NCBI RefSeq assembly: GCF_016918565.1
Contig: NZ_JAFFQD010000002.1
Location: 124,001-188,000 of the forward strand
DNA from: Desulfogranum marinum
GTDB taxonomy: Bacteria; Desulfobacterota; Desulfobulbia; Desulfobulbales; Desulfobulbaceae
Direction of reading: 5' to 3'
DNA length: 64,000 nucleotides
Shown: positions 62,936-64,000 of the stretch, piece by piece
How positions within the stretch are numbered: position 1 is the first letter of the stretch
Layout: the number at the start of each line of letters is the position of its first letter
Program-made: the position numbers and the translations under genes
The notes under the pieces: model-generated
What the model was told of the DNA's origin: nothing
Databases searched by the model: none
What the model saw: the letters and a program-made list of their open reading frames with translations, nothing else

Positions 62936-64000
62936 TTAAAATAAGGTGAATTGTTGGTGGTTTTCGGGGATGATCACCTCGGTGTCGGTGAGCAGGGCGG
63001 CAAAGGTGGTCATGGCGTGTTCTTCACCATGGACGAGGAAGGTACGCTCCGGGCTGCCGGTTTTACGGTGCCAGTTAAAGAGTTCCTTTTGATCAGCATG
63101 GGCAGAGAATCCACCGATAGTATAAATAGCAGCGTGCACATCAATTTCTTCTCTGAAGATGCGTATTGACTGGGCGCCGTCTATAATGCTGCGGGCAGGA
63201 GTACCTTCCCCTGCGTAGCCGACAAAGATAACCGCTGCTTCCTTGCGCCACAGGTTGTGGCGTAGATGGTGGCGTATCCGGCCGGCAGTGCACATGCCTG
63301 AGCCGGCAATGATCACCACTCCCCGCATTTGTTTCAACGCCATGGATTCAGCAGTTTCCCTTGAAAAATGTAACCCTGGTAATGCAAAAGGATCTCTTCC
63401 TGAGTTAATCACGTCCCAGGTTTCTTCGTCAAAACACTCAGGGTGCCTTTTGAAAATTTGGGTGGCTGAGATAGCCATGGGGGAGTCAAGAAACACTGCC
63501 AGATCTTGCGGAAGTCGATTTTGCTCCACACCTTCTCTTAGGTAGTAGAGAATTTCCTGACTTCTTTCCAGGGCAAAGCTTGGAATGAGTACATTGCCGT
63601 TTCTTTTGATGGTTGTGTTGATGGCGTCATAGAGTTCCTCAATGGAGGGTTCTAGCTGCTTGTGCAATCTGTCGCCGTAGGTGGTCTCCATTATAACAAT
63701 GTCGGCGTGAGGCGGGGAAGCAGGGTCCGGCAGGATTGCCCGATTATTATAGCCCAGGTCCCCGGAAAAGAGGACCTTTTTGCGGCCTGCGTCAGTGTCG
63801 AATTCTATCAATATAGATGCCGAGCCGAGAATGTGGCCGGCATCATAAAAGGTAGCCTGGATGCCGGGGCATAATTCGTGTGGTTCATCAAAAGCTGCAA
63901 TATCAACGAAGTAGTCAAGGCTGTTTAGGGCGTCCAGGGTATCGTAAAGGGGGAGAAAGGGGGCCTTGAATTTTTTTTGTTTGTTGTTTTTATAGTTTTT
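62936..64000 (-). CDS. beta-CASP MBL-fold RNase-like protein, 5' end cut by window edge
   Basis: 355 codons are visible; the start and the first HxHxDH motif lie beyond 64000. Visible parts: YDAGHILGSASILIEF (motif 3), VLFSGDLGYNN (motif 4), MVMETTYGDRLH-type METTYGD, IPSFALERSQEILYYL, VIIAGSGMCTAGRIRHHL, IGGFSAHADQKELFNWH and FLVHGEEHAM (RMMBL). The same family as 29552-30958 but clearly diverged. Some ORF tools would start it at TTG 63811; the frame continues upstream without interruption. Confidence 0.92.
   Translation of the reverse strand, partial: KNYKNNKQKKFKAPFLPLYDTLDALNSLDYFVDIAAFDEPHELCPGIQATFYDAGHILGSASILIEFDTDAGRKKVLFSGDLGYNNRAILPDPASPPHADIVIMETTYGDRLHKQLEPSIEELYDAINTTIKRNGNVLIPSFALERSQEILYYLREGVEQNRLPQDLAVFLDSPMAISATQIFKRHPECFDEETWDVINSGRDPFALPGLHFSRETAESMALKQMRGVVIIAGSGMCTAGRIRHHLRHNLWRKEAAVIFVGYAGEGTPARSIIDGAQSIRIFREEIDVHAAIYTIGGFSAHADQKELFNWHRKTGSPERTFLVHGEEHAMTTFAALLTDTEVIIPENHQQFTLF

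Overview
The window (about 64 kb, no rRNA, tRNA, transposase or CRISPR array seen) looks like a chromosomal segment of an anaerobic Gram-negative bacterium. Outer-membrane and tripartite RND efflux genes fix the Gram-negative envelope. A selenocysteine-containing glycine/betaine/sarcosine reductase-type pair, a fused BioD-like/Pta phosphotransacetylase, a CoA-disulfide-reductase/rhodanese protein and molybdenum hydroxylase genes suggest a sulfur-metabolising Desulfobacterota (Desulfobulbales-like). That assignment is inference; there is no phylogenetic marker in the window.

Region 1 (1-13486, all minus strand): a tightly packed operon reads leftwards from 10952. It encodes a PP-loop ATPase with Cys clusters, a 14-TM MFS exporter, a ThiF/E1-like adenylating enzyme, the three subunits of a xanthine-dehydrogenase-family molybdenum hydroxylase, a GNAT-like protein, an NMT1/ThiY-like periplasmic binding protein and a Cache-HAMP-PP2C phosphatase that runs off the left edge. 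A B12-binding radical SAM protein lies upstream on the same strand. I do not recognise this gene set as a described pathway, and it is my main candidate for an undescribed system.

Region 2 (14411-23846, mainly plus): CBS protein, beta-helix acyltransferase-like protein, small secreted proteins (Gly/Gln/Lys-rich; EF-hand), a methyltransferase, Nudix hydrolase, phytase-like esterase, HAD phosphatase and Pta.

Region 3 (24034-33505, minus): LigB-type dioxygenase and OvoA (ovothiol synthesis), two paralogous membrane proteins (one with PDZ), a beta-CASP RNase-like protein, and an MscS channel with a P-loop/winged-helix partner. SLC13 permease and HNH genes follow on plus (34037-36291).

Region 4 (36788-42534, minus): CoADR-rhodanese, a truncated HAD gene, grdB-like selenoprotein (in-frame UGA with an adjacent hairpin), grdE-like gene with a TTG start, and a frameshifted DUF1330 gene. 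Region 5 (42864-47280) is AT-richer and carries a giant membrane-anchored SEL1-repeat protein. Region 6 (47454-64000): ACR3/BASS transporter, DUF4242, FUSC, an aminotransferase-Mur ligase fusion, TrmO, LysE, a TolC/adaptor/RND operon, an LEA-like 11-mer repeat protein and a second beta-CASP gene cut by the right edge.

Intergenic spaces carry several families of palindromic, MITE/REP-like repeats, including two diverged elements of about 150 bp whose stems differ by compensating changes, and a 52-bp sequence present twice with a single mismatch.
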